From Xenorhabdus budapestensis (lineage in GTDB: Bacteria > Pseudomonadota > Gammaproteobacteria > Enterobacterales > Enterobacteriaceae): 64,000 bases of DNA. The position numbers and the translations under genes are program-made. The first letter of the stretch is position 1. Each line of letters starts with the position of its first letter. This document shows positions 28,266 to 37,896 of the stretch, piece by piece. The notes under the pieces are model-generated. The model ran no database searches and had not been told where the DNA came from. It worked only from the letters and a program-made list of their open reading frames with translations. The stretch lies in NCBI RefSeq assembly GCF_002632465.1, contig NZ_NIBS01000002.1, positions 62,001-126,000 of the forward strand. Direction: 5' to 3'.

Positions 28266-29789
28266 TTAAAGTTTGGGCAAAATGATCGATAAATCCGTAC
28301 CAGTGCGAGTCGAATCATCCTGCTGTTTTTCGCTATGAATTGAGAAATTACCACCGAGTGCCTGTACACGTTCACGCATACCGCGTAAGCCAAATCCCTT
28401 CGTATGATCTTCTATTTTACAGCCAATACCATTGTCTTTGATCAATAAACGGATCATTTCTTTAATGGAGAAATGCAATTTAATACTGTCGGCTTGGGAA
28501 TACTTTAGCGCATTATTCAATGCTTCCTGACAAAGACGATATAACGTAGCTTTCGTCGCATCACTTAATTGTTCTATAACGGTATCGGAATCAACCTCCC
28601 ATTGAATTTCGACTGATATTCCCAGAGCTTCAAATTCCATATCCCGTAACAATTGTTCAATAGCTTCTTTCAGTCCTAAATCATCAAGTATCTTAGGACG
28701 TAAGCGGCTCAATAACATTTTAGTGGTATCATAAATATTAAGGGATAATAATTCGATGGTCTTGGCACAATTAACAATAGTTGAAGTTACCTCAACACGT
28801 TGAATAATATTTGCTTGTGTGCGAATAGCTGTAATATTTTGACCTATTTCATCATGCAGCTCTCTGGCAATCTCTCGTCTCACCGATTCCTCTGCTTTCA
28901 CCAATTGGCGTGACAAACTGTGATTACGATGCAACTCTCTCTTTAACTGTGTATTGAGATCACGCTGACGCTGAACCGCCATACCAAGCAGTATTCCTGT
29001 CAAAGTTTGCGCCAAAAGTGATAACAGCAAATCGGTAATTTCCATATTGGAAACATCACCACGGGCGGCAATTAACGCAACACTGTTAAGTAAAGTACCG
29101 AGCAAAGCCCCCTGCCAACCATACCGAAAGGCCAGCAAAATAATCGGAATTGCGAGACAAAACGGCGCAAAGTAATGTAACTCACTGGGTATCCAGATTT
29201 GAAGAAAGATGTTCAATATAAATAGCAGACTATAAAAAACTATCTGATTCCAATGAAAACGAATTGGATAAGCAAGGATATTGGCAGTCAACGGTAACCA
29301 GACATTCTGGAATAAATAGTGCCAGACTAGGTAACACAAAGGAACCAACATGACACCTCCAGTTAAGCTCACCAGAAGTGCGATAGTTAAAGCCGGATTA
29401 TGGCTAATAACGGACATAACATTAATGATTGAAGTCACTACAATCACAAGTGCCATAACAGCCAATCGTTGCCATTGATTACCCCGGTAATAACGGCCGG
29501 CAATCCAAACAATAGGAAGGCTCACTACGCTGGCAGTTAACACGGTAAGCCAGTGAGGCTGCCCAATTAACAGAGCCAAACCAATAGTAAGTAGCCATTC
29601 TGTACCATATAATGCCGGTAAATACCGTTTGGGAATATGCAAAGCGATGCCAAGACGCAGAGCAAATGGAAAAAATAAAATAGCCAGCTCTAAATCATGA
29701 ACAAAATAGTAGGCTATCACCCACAAACAGAACCACCAGCAAGAAAACAATAACCCGCCGCAAAACGAATTGATCAGGTATCGATACAT
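28266..29789 (-). CDS. uhpB: Sensor histidine kinase UhpB
   Basis: Membrane kinase that phosphorylates UhpA on a signal from UhpC, 507 aa. About eight hydrophobic segments fill residues 1-270. The dimerisation domain has the phospho-histidine H312 in REIARELHDEIGQNI. The ATPase domain has NNALKYSQADSI (N box), DNGIGCKI and GFGLRGMRERV (G boxes). Its ATG overlaps the uhpA stop (TAATG), so it is coupled. Confidence 0.95.
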   Translation of the reverse strand: MYRYLINSFCGGLLFSCWWFCLWVIAYYFVHDLELAILFFPFALRLGIALHIPKRYLPALYGTEWLLTIGLALLIGQPHWLTVLTASVVSLPIVWIAGRYYRGNQWQRLAVMALVIVVTSIINVMSVISHNPALTIALLVSLTGGVMLVPLCYLVWHYLFQNVWLPLTANILAYPIRFHWNQIVFYSLLFILNIFLQIWIPSELHYFAPFCLAIPIILLAFRYGWQGALLGTLLNSVALIAARGDVSNMEITDLLLSLLAQTLTGILLGMAVQRQRDLNTQLKRELHRNHSLSRQLVKAEESVRREIARELHDEIGQNITAIRTQANIIQRVEVTSTIVNCAKTIELLSLNIYDTTKMLLSRLRPKILDDLGLKEAIEQLLRDMEFEALGISVEIQWEVDSDTVIEQLSDATKATLYRLCQEALNNALKYSQADSIKLHFSIKEMIRLLIKDNGIGCKIEDHTKGFGLRGMRERVQALGGNFSIHSEKQQDDSTRTGTDLSIILPKL

Positions 29790-30397
29790 TAGAGATCATT
29801 AGAAGCAAAATAATTCGCTAAACCCACGTTATTTGTCACACCCAATTTACTCATCGCATTCGCCCGATGAACATGGATCGTTTTATGACTCAAGCCTAAC
29901 TCAATCGCCACCTCTTTAACGTCCATCCCTCTGGCAAGCATTTCAGCTACTTGCCTTTCCCTCTTAGTTAAATGTTGCCGCGAAGCGGGATTGTTTTTTG
30001 ATGAGGTCAATTTAAGCACAATATCCGGTGTGAAATAGCAACCATTATTCGCAATGGTACGTACAGCCTGTACCAATTCATCCGGGCTACAACGTTTACT
30101 GAGATAACTACGAGCTCCCGCCTTTAACGCACTTTCCACCATTGTGACTGAATCGTGGACACTCAGCATTATGCAGCCAATACCGGAAGGAACATCTCGC
30201 AATAATGAAAGCCCACTTTCCTCTGCCATTGAGATATCAAGAATACAGACCATTGCTCCCGATCCAGGAAGCCCATGCCTTGCTTCGGCACATGAACTGA
30301 ATTCACCAACAACCTTGATATCAGGTTCTAAACTCAATAACTGGGCAAAACCAGAACGTACCACTACATGGTCATCGACTAATGCTACTTTAATCAT
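29789..30397 (-). CDS. uhpA: Response regulator UhpA (NarL/FixJ family)
   Basis: Activator of uhpT, 202 aa. The receiver domain has D8, D9 and phosphoacceptor D54 (CILDISM), Ser in MLSVHDS and Lys in [11 protein letters not shown]. The C-terminal LuxR-type HTH has [20 protein letters not shown] and [20 protein letters not shown]. It has a short extra stretch ([11 protein letters not shown]) in the linker compared with E. coli. It lies downstream of uhpT, not upstream of the whole set as in E. coli. Confidence 0.95.
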   Translation of the reverse strand: MIKVALVDDHVVVRSGFAQLLSLEPDIKVVGEFSSCAEARHGLPGSGAMVCILDISMAEESGLSLLRDVPSGIGCIMLSVHDSVTMVESALKAGARSYLSKRCSPDELVQAVRTIANNGCYFTPDIVLKLTSSKNNPASRQHLTKRERQVAEMLARGMDVKEVAIELGLSHKTIHVHRANAMSKLGVTNNVGLANYFASNDL

Positions 30398-30488
30398 CGT
30401 TATTTATTATCAGATCAGAAAAACCACATAAATTACTCTCATTAATATAGCTGTGCAATAAACTGGGAACGGATACGGTTCGCCCAAA

Positions 30489-30517
30489 GACGCTACTGTG
30501 GATGAAACAGTAGCGTC
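30489..30517 (-). terminator. Hairpin between uhpT and uhpA
   Basis: GACGCTACTGT-TTCATCC-ACAGTAGCGTC, a perfect 11-bp stem on the minus strand followed by TTTGG, about 20 bp after the uhpT stop. The short T-tract suggests incomplete termination, allowing some read-through from uhpT into uhpABC. Confidence 0.7.
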
Positions 30518-30536
30518 AGAACATCTTCTATAGAAT

Positions 30537-31913
30537 TTACTGTAATTTTCTGCTACTTCGGATTTTTCGCTCTTCAGCTATGGCAACAAAAACAAGTAAA
30601 CCGATACAAATAAATGCAGAAATATCAAGTGCGGCAAAAGTGCCTTTCCATCCCGTTAAACCAAAAATAGGCACACCATCAGCAATCATCCCCAGGCCCA
30701 ATTTAGCAAAGCTGTCACCGATTAAATATGCAAAAGTACCTTTAACACCATCTGCAACACTGATTGCCTTTTTCGGTACAAAACCAACGGCTGCCACACC
30801 AATCAACAATTGTGGGCCAAATACCAAAAAACCAAGTACAAACAGGGAGCCTAAATACATAAATTCACTGGTTGCATGTTGATAGAATTCAAGACTGACA
30901 ATGATTAAGCCTAATGAGATACATGCGACCAGAGCACGACGACCATTTGCTAAATCTGATAAATAACCCCACATTAGCGTTCCCACTAACGCGCCGACTT
31001 CAAACATGGTAAAACCAGAAATCGCAATCTCTTTTGAGTGCCCTAACTCCTGATATGCATATACCGTTGACCATTGGTCAATACCAATCCGCACGATATA
31101 AAGAAAAATATTGGCAAAGCAGAGAAGCCAAATCACCTGGTTTTTCAGGACATATTCAACAAAGATCTCACGCTTGGTCATTTTGTTTTCTTCTGCCGCA
31201 ATATCTTCTTCGCTGACCTTCTCACCAAACAATTCTTCAACTTTACCCAAACCGTAACTTTCCGGTGAGTCGCTACCGTAACGTAAGCCAATAAAACCGA
31301 TGATCAACGCAATGATAGAAGGGAAAATAAACATCCCTATCACGTGACCGTCAAACAAATAGTTAGCCCCAAACAATGCAACCCCCGCAGCGCCTGCACC
31401 ACCAACATTATGTGACATATTCCACAGCCCAAGATAAGTTCCGCGCTTACTGCGGGGTGTCCATTTGGTAATGGTGGAATAGCTTGCCGGACCTCCTATA
31501 CTCTGAAAAAAACCACTCAAAGCATAGAATGCTACCATCAAGAAAACACTGATGCCTGAACTGCCCATACTCATACTGAAACCAAGCATAGCAAGACCAG
31601 ACAAGATCAACATAAATGGCAAGAATTGCTTGGTATTCTTTCCATCAGCATAGTAAGCGACTAAGGTTTTACCAACACCATATGTAATAGAAAAACCCAA
31701 CCCTATCAGACCAAGCTGTGTCATCGACAAACCATAAGTGGAAACCATATCATTCTGGGCAATATTAAAGTTCTTTCGCACCAGGTACATAGCCATATAA
31801 CCAATAAAAACCACCAAATACGACTGTATAAAGGGCTTAAACCACATTTTGCGGCGTACTTCGATTGGTAAATCCAACGTCGGTTGACGGACTTGTTCAA
31901 GAATTTTAAGCAT
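30537..31913 (-). CDS. uhpT: Hexose-6-phosphate:phosphate antiporter UhpT
   Basis: MFS organophosphate antiporter that imports glucose 6-phosphate and related esters, and fosfomycin in enterics. It has 458 aa with 12 membrane segments. It is very close to E. coli Uhp[59 protein letters not shown]-type loop [12 protein letters not shown], and [20 protein letters not shown]. It is the first gene of the locus and has a well preserved UhpA/CRP promoter. Confidence 0.96.
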   Translation of the reverse strand: MLKILEQVRQPTLDLPIEVRRKMWFKPFIQSYLVVFIGYMAMYLVRKNFNIAQNDMVSTYGLSMTQLGLIGLGFSITYGVGKTLVAYYADGKNTKQFLPFMLILSGLAMLGFSMSMGSSGISVFLMVAFYALSGFFQSIGGPASYSTITKWTPRSKRGTYLGLWNMSHNVGGAGAAGVALFGANYLFDGHVIGMFIFPSIIALIIGFIGLRYGSDSPESYGLGKVEELFGEKVSEEDIAAEENKMTKREIFVEYVLKNQVIWLLCFANIFLYIVRIGIDQWSTVYAYQELGHSKEIAISGFTMFEVGALVGTLMWGYLSDLANGRRALVACISLGLIIVSLEFYQHATSEFMYLGSLFVLGFLVFGPQLLIGVAAVGFVPKKAISVADGVKGTFAYLIGDSFAKLGLGMIADGVPIFGLTGWKGTFAALDISAFICIGLLVFVAIAEERKIRSSRKLQ

Positions 31914-32023
31914 GTGAAATCCTCAGATAACCACGATAAAAAGAGCCTTTTTAATGCAAGTAGAAATTCAAAAAGGTGGATCGCTGAAACGCGAAATTCT
32001 TCGTAGGAATTGTTATTACCGAC

Positions 32024-32029
32024 AGTGTA
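32024..32029 (-). promoter_or_regulatory. Proposed -10 element of the uhpT promoter
   Basis: Minus-strand TACACT, which puts the transcript start near 32017, about 100 bp upstream of the uhpT ATG. With this start the UhpA-like palindrome is centred at about -65 and the CRP site at about -103.5. Confidence 0.55.
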
Positions 32030-32071
32030 GGGAAGTGATAAAAAGTTGGATTGAGCTATAGTCTTGGTTGA

Positions 32072-32092
32072 ACTAGGAATATTTCCTAGTTT
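32072..32092. promoter_or_regulatory. Probable UhpA operator (perfect inverted repeat)
   Basis: AACTAGGAA-TAT-TTCCTAGTT, a perfect 9-3-9 palindrome upstream of uhpT. E. coli uhpT needs an inverted repeat centred near -64 for UhpA binding; the position here agrees. The identity of the binder is inference. Confidence 0.65.
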
Positions 32093-32112
32093 TAGGTTTT
32101 TCTACTGTAAAG

Positions 32113-32128
32113 CGTGAAAAAAGTCACA
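32113..32128. promoter_or_regulatory. CRP-binding site of the uhpT promoter
   Basis: CGTGA-AAAAAG-TCACA matches the TGTGA-N6-TCACA consensus at 9 of 10 specified bases. Its centre lies 38.5 bp upstream of the UhpA palindrome centre, matching the E. coli layout (CRP near -103.5). Confidence 0.75.
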
Positions 32129-32188
32129 ATCTCTGCCAGGTAAGGAGTGATGGTAAATACTGAAAAGTGCGGTCCAGAAAACAAGTTA

Positions 32189-33352
32189 TTAATTCTTATC
32201 TGACCAACGCCATAAAGGTTCTTCCAGAATATTTATATCAGTAACATGGGTTTCACCAAGTTGCTTTTTGAGTTGAATAGATTGACAGTGTGAAGATTGC
32301 TTTAGTGCTGCAATCAAAACTGGTGAATGTGAAATAACCCATACCTGTGTTTGACTGGATGCCTTTATAATCAATTTAGCTAATGAAGGCAAAAGTTCTG
32401 GATGGAGACTGGTTTCTGGTTCGTTCAATACCATCATTGACGGTGGACGTGGAGTCAGTAATGCCGCGATCCACAATAAATAACGCAATGTTCCGTCTGA
32501 CAATTCCGCACCAGAAAGAGGACGCATTAAACCATGTTGCTGAAACTGTATAGTAAACAGTCCTTCTGTGGAACGAGAAATTGCTACCGAAGCGCCTGGG
32601 AAAGCATCATCAACGGACTCATCCAGTAATTGTGTGTCACCAATTTCACGAATTGTTTGCAACGCAGCAGCCAGATCACGTCCATCATGATGCAATACAG
32701 GAGTTCGTGTTCCAACCTGTGCTTTACGAGCCGGAGCATCGCTATCAGTACGGAAATGATCATAGAAACGCCAACCACGAATAAATTCGCGCATGTGAAA
32801 AACTTCCGGGGCAGTTAAAGGATCAGCCAGTTGATCAAACATACTGGTAAAATTGTTAATGTGTTCTGAAGCGATTTGCCATCTTCGCCCTTCCCGAACC
32901 CGGATGATCGAACCTTTGCGCTCGACCAGTAAACCAGCCGGGTGATAGCATTCTCCACCCCAAATGCCCTCTTGTTTAATTTCAGGATCTAACGCAAAAG
33001 CAGACTGTGACGGTTCAGGCAAACCGAGGGAAATAGAATAACCAAATAAATCTGTCGCAAACCCGAGGCGTAATCGCTTTACCTCTTTTCTCACTCCTCC
33101 CTGCATTGCTCCTCCCGCACGTGCTATTCTCGAAAAAATTTCCGGCCCTGCCCAAAATGCAGAATCCAGCCCACCTTCAAGTGCCAGAGAATTAACAACA
33201 CCGCCTTGTGCTGTCTCAGATAGTAAGCGCAGCGCACGGTATAAATTAGATTTACCGCTACCGTTTGCTCCTGTAATCACATTAAGGGGACCAAGTGCGA
33301 TGCGAAGATCGCGAATAGAACGATAATTATTGATAGCTAGTGTTGAAATCAT
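32189..33352 (-). CDS. AAA family ATPase (RecF/ABC-ATPase-like), function unknown
   Basis: Predicted ATPase of 387 aa with an SMC/RecF-like fold. Walker A is GANGSGKS (28-35). Signature-like LSDGTLRYLLWIAAL comes at about 282-296, Walker B MMVLNEPETSLHPELLPSLA at about 304-323, and the H-loop VISHSPVLIA at about 342-351. The central region (about 60-250) is variable. No nuclease domain is visible in the protein. No obvious partner gene is adjacent: upstream on the same strand is an exported OB-fold protein 144 bp away. Such ATPases occur in DNA repair and phage defence, but nothing here shows which. Confidence 0.8.
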   Translation of the reverse strand: MISTLAINNYRSIRDLRIALGPLNVITGANGSGKSNLYRALRLLSETAQGGVVNSLALEGGLDSAFWAGPEIFSRIARAGGAMQGGVRKEVKRLRLGFATDLFGYSISLGLPEPSQSAFALDPEIKQEGIWGGECYHPAGLLVERKGSIIRVREGRRWQIASEHINNFTSMFDQLADPLTAPEVFHMREFIRGWRFYDHFRTDSDAPARKAQVGTRTPVLHHDGRDLAAALQTIREIGDTQLLDESVDDAFPGASVAISRSTEGLFTIQFQQHGLMRPLSGAELSDGTLRYLLWIAALLTPRPPSMMVLNEPETSLHPELLPSLAKLIIKASSQTQVWVISHSPVLIAALKQSSHCQSIQLKKQLGETHVTDINILEEPLWRWSDKN

Positions 33353-33496
33353 AGTGTTCCAAATGCAAATTATTGGGGGAAATTCACCATATCAGATTTC
33401 AACCGCTGTGTATGAGAGCCAGTCAATATAAGTTTACGATAATCAGTTGAAGGCATAATATCCATAATGATCCTGATCGCTCTAATCGAGGTTCGT

Positions 33497-34252
33497 TTAT
33501 TTTTGATTATCCAACATTTTTCTATACTGTTCTATTTGATCTTTGTTTTCTGCTGCAAACTTTTTCCACTTTGGATTATTTGCTTGTTGCAAGCAATATA
33601 TATCAATTTTCTTACAAATAGAGAAGTTGTTAGTTGATAAACTAACTAATTTTGTTAACGCTACTATAGCAACACCTTTTTTATTAGATTCATCCCTATC
33701 ACCATTAATTGCCTTATTAATTTGGAATACCAGAGATTGGGTTACTTGCTCTTTCGCGCTGCGTTCTGGTATACAATCCTCTACAACAGGCTCACCAACG
33801 ACCGTCCCAACCACTTCACATGCTAGGGTGATCTTTTGCCCTTTGTGTAATTCAAGGGCATAATCTTGAAAGTTATTACCTAATGCTGCGTGCACAGTAT
33901 CTAAGAAACTGCCAGCACTTAATGCAATAAATGACTTACCATCAGAAGGATAATTATTTATACTTTTAATCTTTCCAGAAATAATGACTTTTTTATATTT
34001 TAATTCTCTGTTTGCTCTTACTTCATTCTCATAATATTTTTTGTATAAGTCTCTTACAGTTATGTATTTATATTCATAATTACCGGATACCTTACCGCCA
34101 GAAAATAACTTATTGACATCATTATCAACCAAAGATTTCGCAAACTTCGCTTCATTCTCAGTAAAAGGAATAATTTTACTGCTTGCCAAAGCCATTTGCC
34201 AAAATAACAAAGAGGCAATAACAATACCTGTTAACATCACTTTTTTATTCAT
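33497..34252 (-). CDS. Exported protein with probable OB-fold (tRNA_anti-like) domain
   Basis: 251 aa with a clear signal peptide (MNKKVMLTGIVIASLLFWQM, then ALA). The region about 75-165 (ITVRDLYKKYYENEVRANRE, KKVIISGKIKSI, KITLACEVVGTVVGEPVVED) has the pattern of the tRNA_anti-like OB fold found in small periplasmic proteins. The C-terminal part has three cysteines (SICKK, YCLQQ and the earlier EDCIPE). ATG 34252 is preferred to TTG 34258. It is more AT-rich than its neighbours and absent from this locus in E. coli, so probably acquired. Function unknown. Confidence 0.65.
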   Translation of the reverse strand: MNKKVMLTGIVIASLLFWQMALASSKIIPFTENEAKFAKSLVDNDVNKLFSGGKVSGNYEYKYITVRDLYKKYYENEVRANRELKYKKVIISGKIKSINNYPSDGKSFIALSAGSFLDTVHAALGNNFQDYALELHKGQKITLACEVVGTVVGEPVVEDCIPERSAKEQVTQSLVFQINKAINGDRDESNKKGVAIVALTKLVSLSTNNFSICKKIDIYCLQQANNPKWKKFAAENKDQIEQYRKMLDNQK

Positions 34253-34548
34253 AATCAACGACCTAATGTGAATATGATAAAGTCCATTTTTTGGGTGGGA
34301 TTTAATTCACATTACATTGAATGATAGTCGCTGTAAAATATAATATTTAATTATTATTATCACTATATACGTTATTGTTAACTAACAAAGCACATAGAAA
34401 AAATGCATGAATCAATAATGAGGTCTTTTTTAACGTCTCACATAGCCTCTGACTATAACGATATTTTGCTACCCTGCTATAAAGCATTTTACGATACCGA
34501 CAAAAATAACATGCTGGTATGGTGTGATTTGGTGAGACATGGAGATGA
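34253..34548. other. Gap between the OB-fold gene and guaA
   Basis: About 300 bp of AT-rich sequence. No convincing small gene; presumably the promoter of the OB-fold protein. Confidence 0.4.
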
Positions 34549-34573
34549 AAAGACCCTGAAATCAGGGTCTTAA
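34549..34573 (-). terminator. Terminator of guaBA
   Basis: AAGACCCTGA-TT-TCAGGGTCTT, a perfect 10-bp stem followed by TTC on the minus strand, about 25 bp after the guaA stop. Confidence 0.8.
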
Positions 34574-34598
34574 TTAGAGAATCATGGTGGTTTGGTGA

Positions 34599-36176
34599 TT
34601 ATTCCCACTCGATTGTTGCTGGTGGTTTACCGCTGATATCATAAACAACTCGCGATATGCCATTGACCTCATTAATGATACGGTTTGATACGCGACCCAG
34701 GAAATCATATGGTAGATGTGCCCAATGCGCGGTCATAAAGTCAATGGTTTCTACTGCACGCAGAGATACAACCCAGTCATATTTACGGCCATCTCCCATT
34801 ACGCCAACAGAACGAACTGGCAGGAATACGGTGAATGCCTGACTGACTTTATTATACAGGTCCGCCTTATGCAGTTCTTCAATAAAGATAGCATCAGCAC
34901 GACGCAGCAAGTCACAGTATTCTTTTTTTACTTCACCCAATACGCGAACACCAAGACCTGGCCCTGGGAATGGGTGGCGATACAGCATGTCATATGGCAG
35001 GCCCAGTTCCAAGCCAATGCGACGAACTTCGTCTTTAAATAGCTCTTTCAGTGGCTCAACCAGACCCAGTGTCATATCTTCCGGCAAACCACCTACATTG
35101 TGGTGAGATTTGATCACATGCGCGTTACCCGTCGCAGAAGCCGCAGATTCAATAACGTCTGGATAAATCGTGCCTTGTGCCAGCCACTTGACCTGAGTTT
35201 GTTTTGCAGCTTCTTCGTCAAATACATCAATAAACACGTGACCAATAGTTTTACGTTTAGCTTCAGGATCATCAATGCCCGCCAGCGCAGAAAGGAAGCG
35301 ATCTTCCGCTTTAACATGGACAATGTTCAGGTCAAATTTACCCGCAAACATTTCCATAACCTGATCTGCTTCATTCAGACGCAGCAGTCCGTTGTCTACA
35401 AATACACAAGTCAGACGCTTACCAATTGCGCGGTTCAGCAACAGTGCAGTTACAGAAGAATCAACACCACCAGACAGCGCCAGAATAACGTGATCATCGC
35501 CAATCTGTGCACGCAGACGTTCTACGATATCATTAATAATGGAAGCGGGCGTCCACAGCGCTTCACATTGACAAATATCCAGCACAAAACGTTTCAGGAT
35601 ATTCAAACCTTGATGAGTATGAGTCACTTCCGGATGGAATTGCACACCATAAAAACGTTTTTTATCATTTGCTATGATAGCAAATGGGCAGCTATCCGTG
35701 CTGGCTACAGTTGTGAAACCTTCGGGAATAGCTGTTACTTTATCACCATGGCTCATCCACACATCCAGTACTGGCGTACCTGATTCATTCAGTGCATCCT
35801 GAATACCACGGAACAGCTCACTGTCACCGTTGATCTCAACCTGAGCATAACCGAACTCACGCTCATTAGAATCAGAAACTTCTCCACCCAGTTGCATGGA
35901 CATGGTTTGCATACCATAGCAAATCCCCAATACTGGCACGCCTGCGTTGAAGACATACTCTGGTGCACGTGGACTGTCATTTTCAGTTGTGCTTTCCGGG
36001 CCACCAGAAAGGATAATACCGTCCGGGTTAAATGCGCGGATTTGTTCTTCAGTGACATTCCATGTCCAAAGTTCACAATAAACACCAAGTTCACGAATAC
36101 GGCGGGCAATTAGCTGCGTATATTGCGAGCCAAAATCAAGGATCAGAATGCGATGTTGATGGATATTAGTTGTCAT
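34599..36176 (-). CDS. guaA: GMP synthase (glutamine-hydrolysing) GuaA
   Basis: Converts XMP to GMP with glutamine and ATP. It has 525 aa, the E. coli length. The class I glutamine amidotransferase domain has the nucleophile in [15 protein letters not shown] and His/Glu in [11 protein letters not shown]. The ATP-pyrophosphatase P-loop is [16 protein letters not shown], and the C-terminal dimerisation domain ends [12 protein letters not shown] 36176 ([20 protein letters not shown]) is the family start. It is co-transcribed with guaB, 82 bp apart. Confidence 0.97.
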   Translation of the reverse strand: MTTNIHQHRILILDFGSQYTQLIARRIRELGVYCELWTWNVTEEQIRAFNPDGIILSGGPESTTENDSPRAPEYVFNAGVPVLGICYGMQTMSMQLGGEVSDSNEREFGYAQVEINGDSELFRGIQDALNESGTPVLDVWMSHGDKVTAIPEGFTTVASTDSCPFAIIANDKKRFYGVQFHPEVTHTHQGLNILKRFVLDICQCEALWTPASIINDIVERLRAQIGDDHVILALSGGVDSSVTALLLNRAIGKRLTCVFVDNGLLRLNEADQVMEMFAGKFDLNIVHVKAEDRFLSALAGIDDPEAKRKTIGHVFIDVFDEEAAKQTQVKWLAQGTIYPDVIESAASATGNAHVIKSHHNVGGLPEDMTLGLVEPLKELFKDEVRRIGLELGLPYDMLYRHPFPGPGLGVRVLGEVKKEYCDLLRRADAIFIEELHKADLYNKVSQAFTVFLPVRSVGVMGDGRKYDWVVSLRAVETIDFMTAHWAHLPYDFLGRVSNRIINEVNGISRVVYDISGKPPATIEWE

Positions 36177-36223
36177 TCGAGGTGAATTCCCAAAACAAGT
36201 GGCAATTAAAAAAATAAAAGTCA

Positions 36224-36245
36224 GTGACCCGCAATTGCGGGTCAC
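36224..36245. promoter_or_regulatory. Intercistronic hairpin in guaBA
   Basis: GTGACCCGCAA followed by its exact complement, a 22-bp perfect palindrome in the 82-bp gap between guaB and guaA. On the minus strand it is followed by TGACTTTTATTTTTTT, so it could weaken or process the transcript between the genes. Confidence 0.65.
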
Positions 36246-36258
36246 CTTAATAAATAAA

Positions 36259-37725
36259 TTACAAACCTAAACGATAGTTCGGTGATTCTTTGATAATAGT
36301 CACGTCATGGACGTGGCTTTCCTGAATACCGGCACCACTGATGCGAACGAATTCTGCTTTAGTTCTCAGTTCACCAATCGTGGCACAACCCGTCAATCCC
36401 ATGCAGGATCGCAAACCACCCATTTGCTGGTGAACGATATTCTTCAGCAGTCCTTTATAAGCAACACGGCCTTCGATACCTTCTGGCACCAATTTGTCAG
36501 CCGCATTATCGGTCTGAAAGTAACGATCAGAAGAGCCTTTGGACATCGCACCCAAAGAACCCATTCCGCGATAAGATTTGAATGAACGGCCCTGGTAAAG
36601 TTCGATTTCACCCGGAGATTCTTCTGTACCAGCCAGCATTGAACCTACCATCACACAAGATGCACCCGCAGCAATGGCTTTGGCAATGTCACCTGAGAAA
36701 CGGATACCACCGTCAGCAATTACTGGAATTCCAATTCCTTCCAGTGCTTCCACTGCATCAGCGATTGCAGTAATTTGCGGAACACCAACACCAGTAACGA
36801 TACGAGTAGTACAGATAGAGCCTGGGCCAATACCTACTTTAACTGCGTTCACACCTGCTTCCACCAGCGCTTTGGCACCTTCACCAGTCGCTACGTTACC
36901 ACCAATAATTTGCAGATTAGGATACTTGGCACGAGTTTCGCGGATACGTTGCAAAACACCTTCTGAATGACCATGGGATGAGTCAATCAACAGCACGTCT
37001 ACACCCGCAGCAACCAGTGCATCAACACGCTCTTCGTTGCCCGCACCGGCACCAACCGCAGCACCAACCCGCAGACGACCTTGTTCATCTTTACAGGCAT
37101 TCGGTTTACGTTCTGCTTTCTGGAAATCTTTCACAGTAATCATGCCGAGCAAATGGAAGCTGTCATCAACAACCAACGCTTTTTCAACACGCTTTTCGTG
37201 CATTTTCTGCAATACTACTTCGCGAGCTTCACCTTCTTTTACAGTCACCAAACGCTCTTTTGGCGTCATAACTGCTGTAACAGGCAGATCCAAGTCAGTC
37301 ACAAAACGGACATCACGACCAGTAATGATACCCACCAACTCATTCGCTTCTGTCACTACCGGGTAACCTGCGAAACCATTACGTTCAGTCAGTTCATTGA
37401 CTGCACGTAATGTCGTTTGTGGTGTTACAGCTACAGGATTGGTTACAACACCACTTTCATGCTTTTTCACGCGACTGACTTCTTCAGCCTGACGCTCGAT
37501 AGACATGTTTTTATGAATGAAGCCAATTCCCCCTTCCTGTGCAAGTGCAATAGCCAGAGCAGATTCCGTCACGGTATCCATTGCCGCAGAGAGCATAGGC
37601 ACGTTCAGGCGAATAGTAGATGTTAATTGTGTGGATAGATCTGCTGTATTAGGCAGAATTGTAGAGTGGGCAGGAACCAACAAAACGTCGTCAAAAGTTA
37701 ATGCTTCTTTTTTAATTCGTAACAT
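36259..37725 (-). CDS. guaB: IMP dehydrogenase GuaB
   Basis: Oxidises IMP to XMP, the rate-limiting step to GMP. It has 488 aa. The barrel is interrupted by two CBS domains (about 90-205; [42 protein letters not shown]). The catalytic loop is [19 protein letters not shown], and the flap carries [13 protein letters not shown] 37725 is chosen: GGTGAG stands 9 bp upstream, while TTG 37731 is too close. It is divergent from xseA. Confidence 0.97.
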   Translation of the reverse strand: MLRIKKEALTFDDVLLVPAHSTILPNTADLSTQLTSTIRLNVPMLSAAMDTVTESALAIALAQEGGIGFIHKNMSIERQAEEVSRVKKHESGVVTNPVAVTPQTTLRAVNELTERNGFAGYPVVTEANELVGIITGRDVRFVTDLDLPVTAVMTPKERLVTVKEGEAREVVLQKMHEKRVEKALVVDDSFHLLGMITVKDFQKAERKPNACKDEQGRLRVGAAVGAGAGNEERVDALVAAGVDVLLIDSSHGHSEGVLQRIRETRAKYPNLQIIGGNVATGEGAKALVEAGVNAVKVGIGPGSICTTRIVTGVGVPQITAIADAVEALEGIGIPVIADGGIRFSGDIAKAIAAGASCVMVGSMLAGTEESPGEIELYQGRSFKSYRGMGSLGAMSKGSSDRYFQTDNAADKLVPEGIEGRVAYKGLLKNIVHQQMGGLRSCMGLTGCATIGELRTKAEFVRISGAGIQESHVHDVTIIKESPNYRLGL

Positions 37726-37778
37726 GGGCAATATCTCACCAAACTATGTGGCAATAAGGGATAAAATATTGCCGCGGC

Positions 37779-37784
37779 ATTATA
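37779..37784 (-). promoter_or_regulatory. -10 element of the guaBA promoter
   Basis: A perfect TATAAT on the minus strand about 54 bp upstream of guaB, followed by the GC-rich discriminator GCCGCGGC. A GC-rich discriminator is typical of promoters under stringent (ppGpp) control, as known for E. coli guaB. The -35 is weak and no PurR box was found here. Confidence 0.65.
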
Positions 37785-37896
37785 CAGGCCGTAATCGGCC
37801 GCCTCCAGCATTTTCTGAAAAAATTTCTTGATTAGTGATTATGAGTAGTTATTATCAGTCAATTAAGTCCTTGTTTTAAAATTTGATCTAGCTCAC

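Noticed and set aside
35100-35783. 227-aa plus-strand frame inside guaA
   Set aside because: Shadow of guaA on the opposite strand; guaA is full length and conserved.
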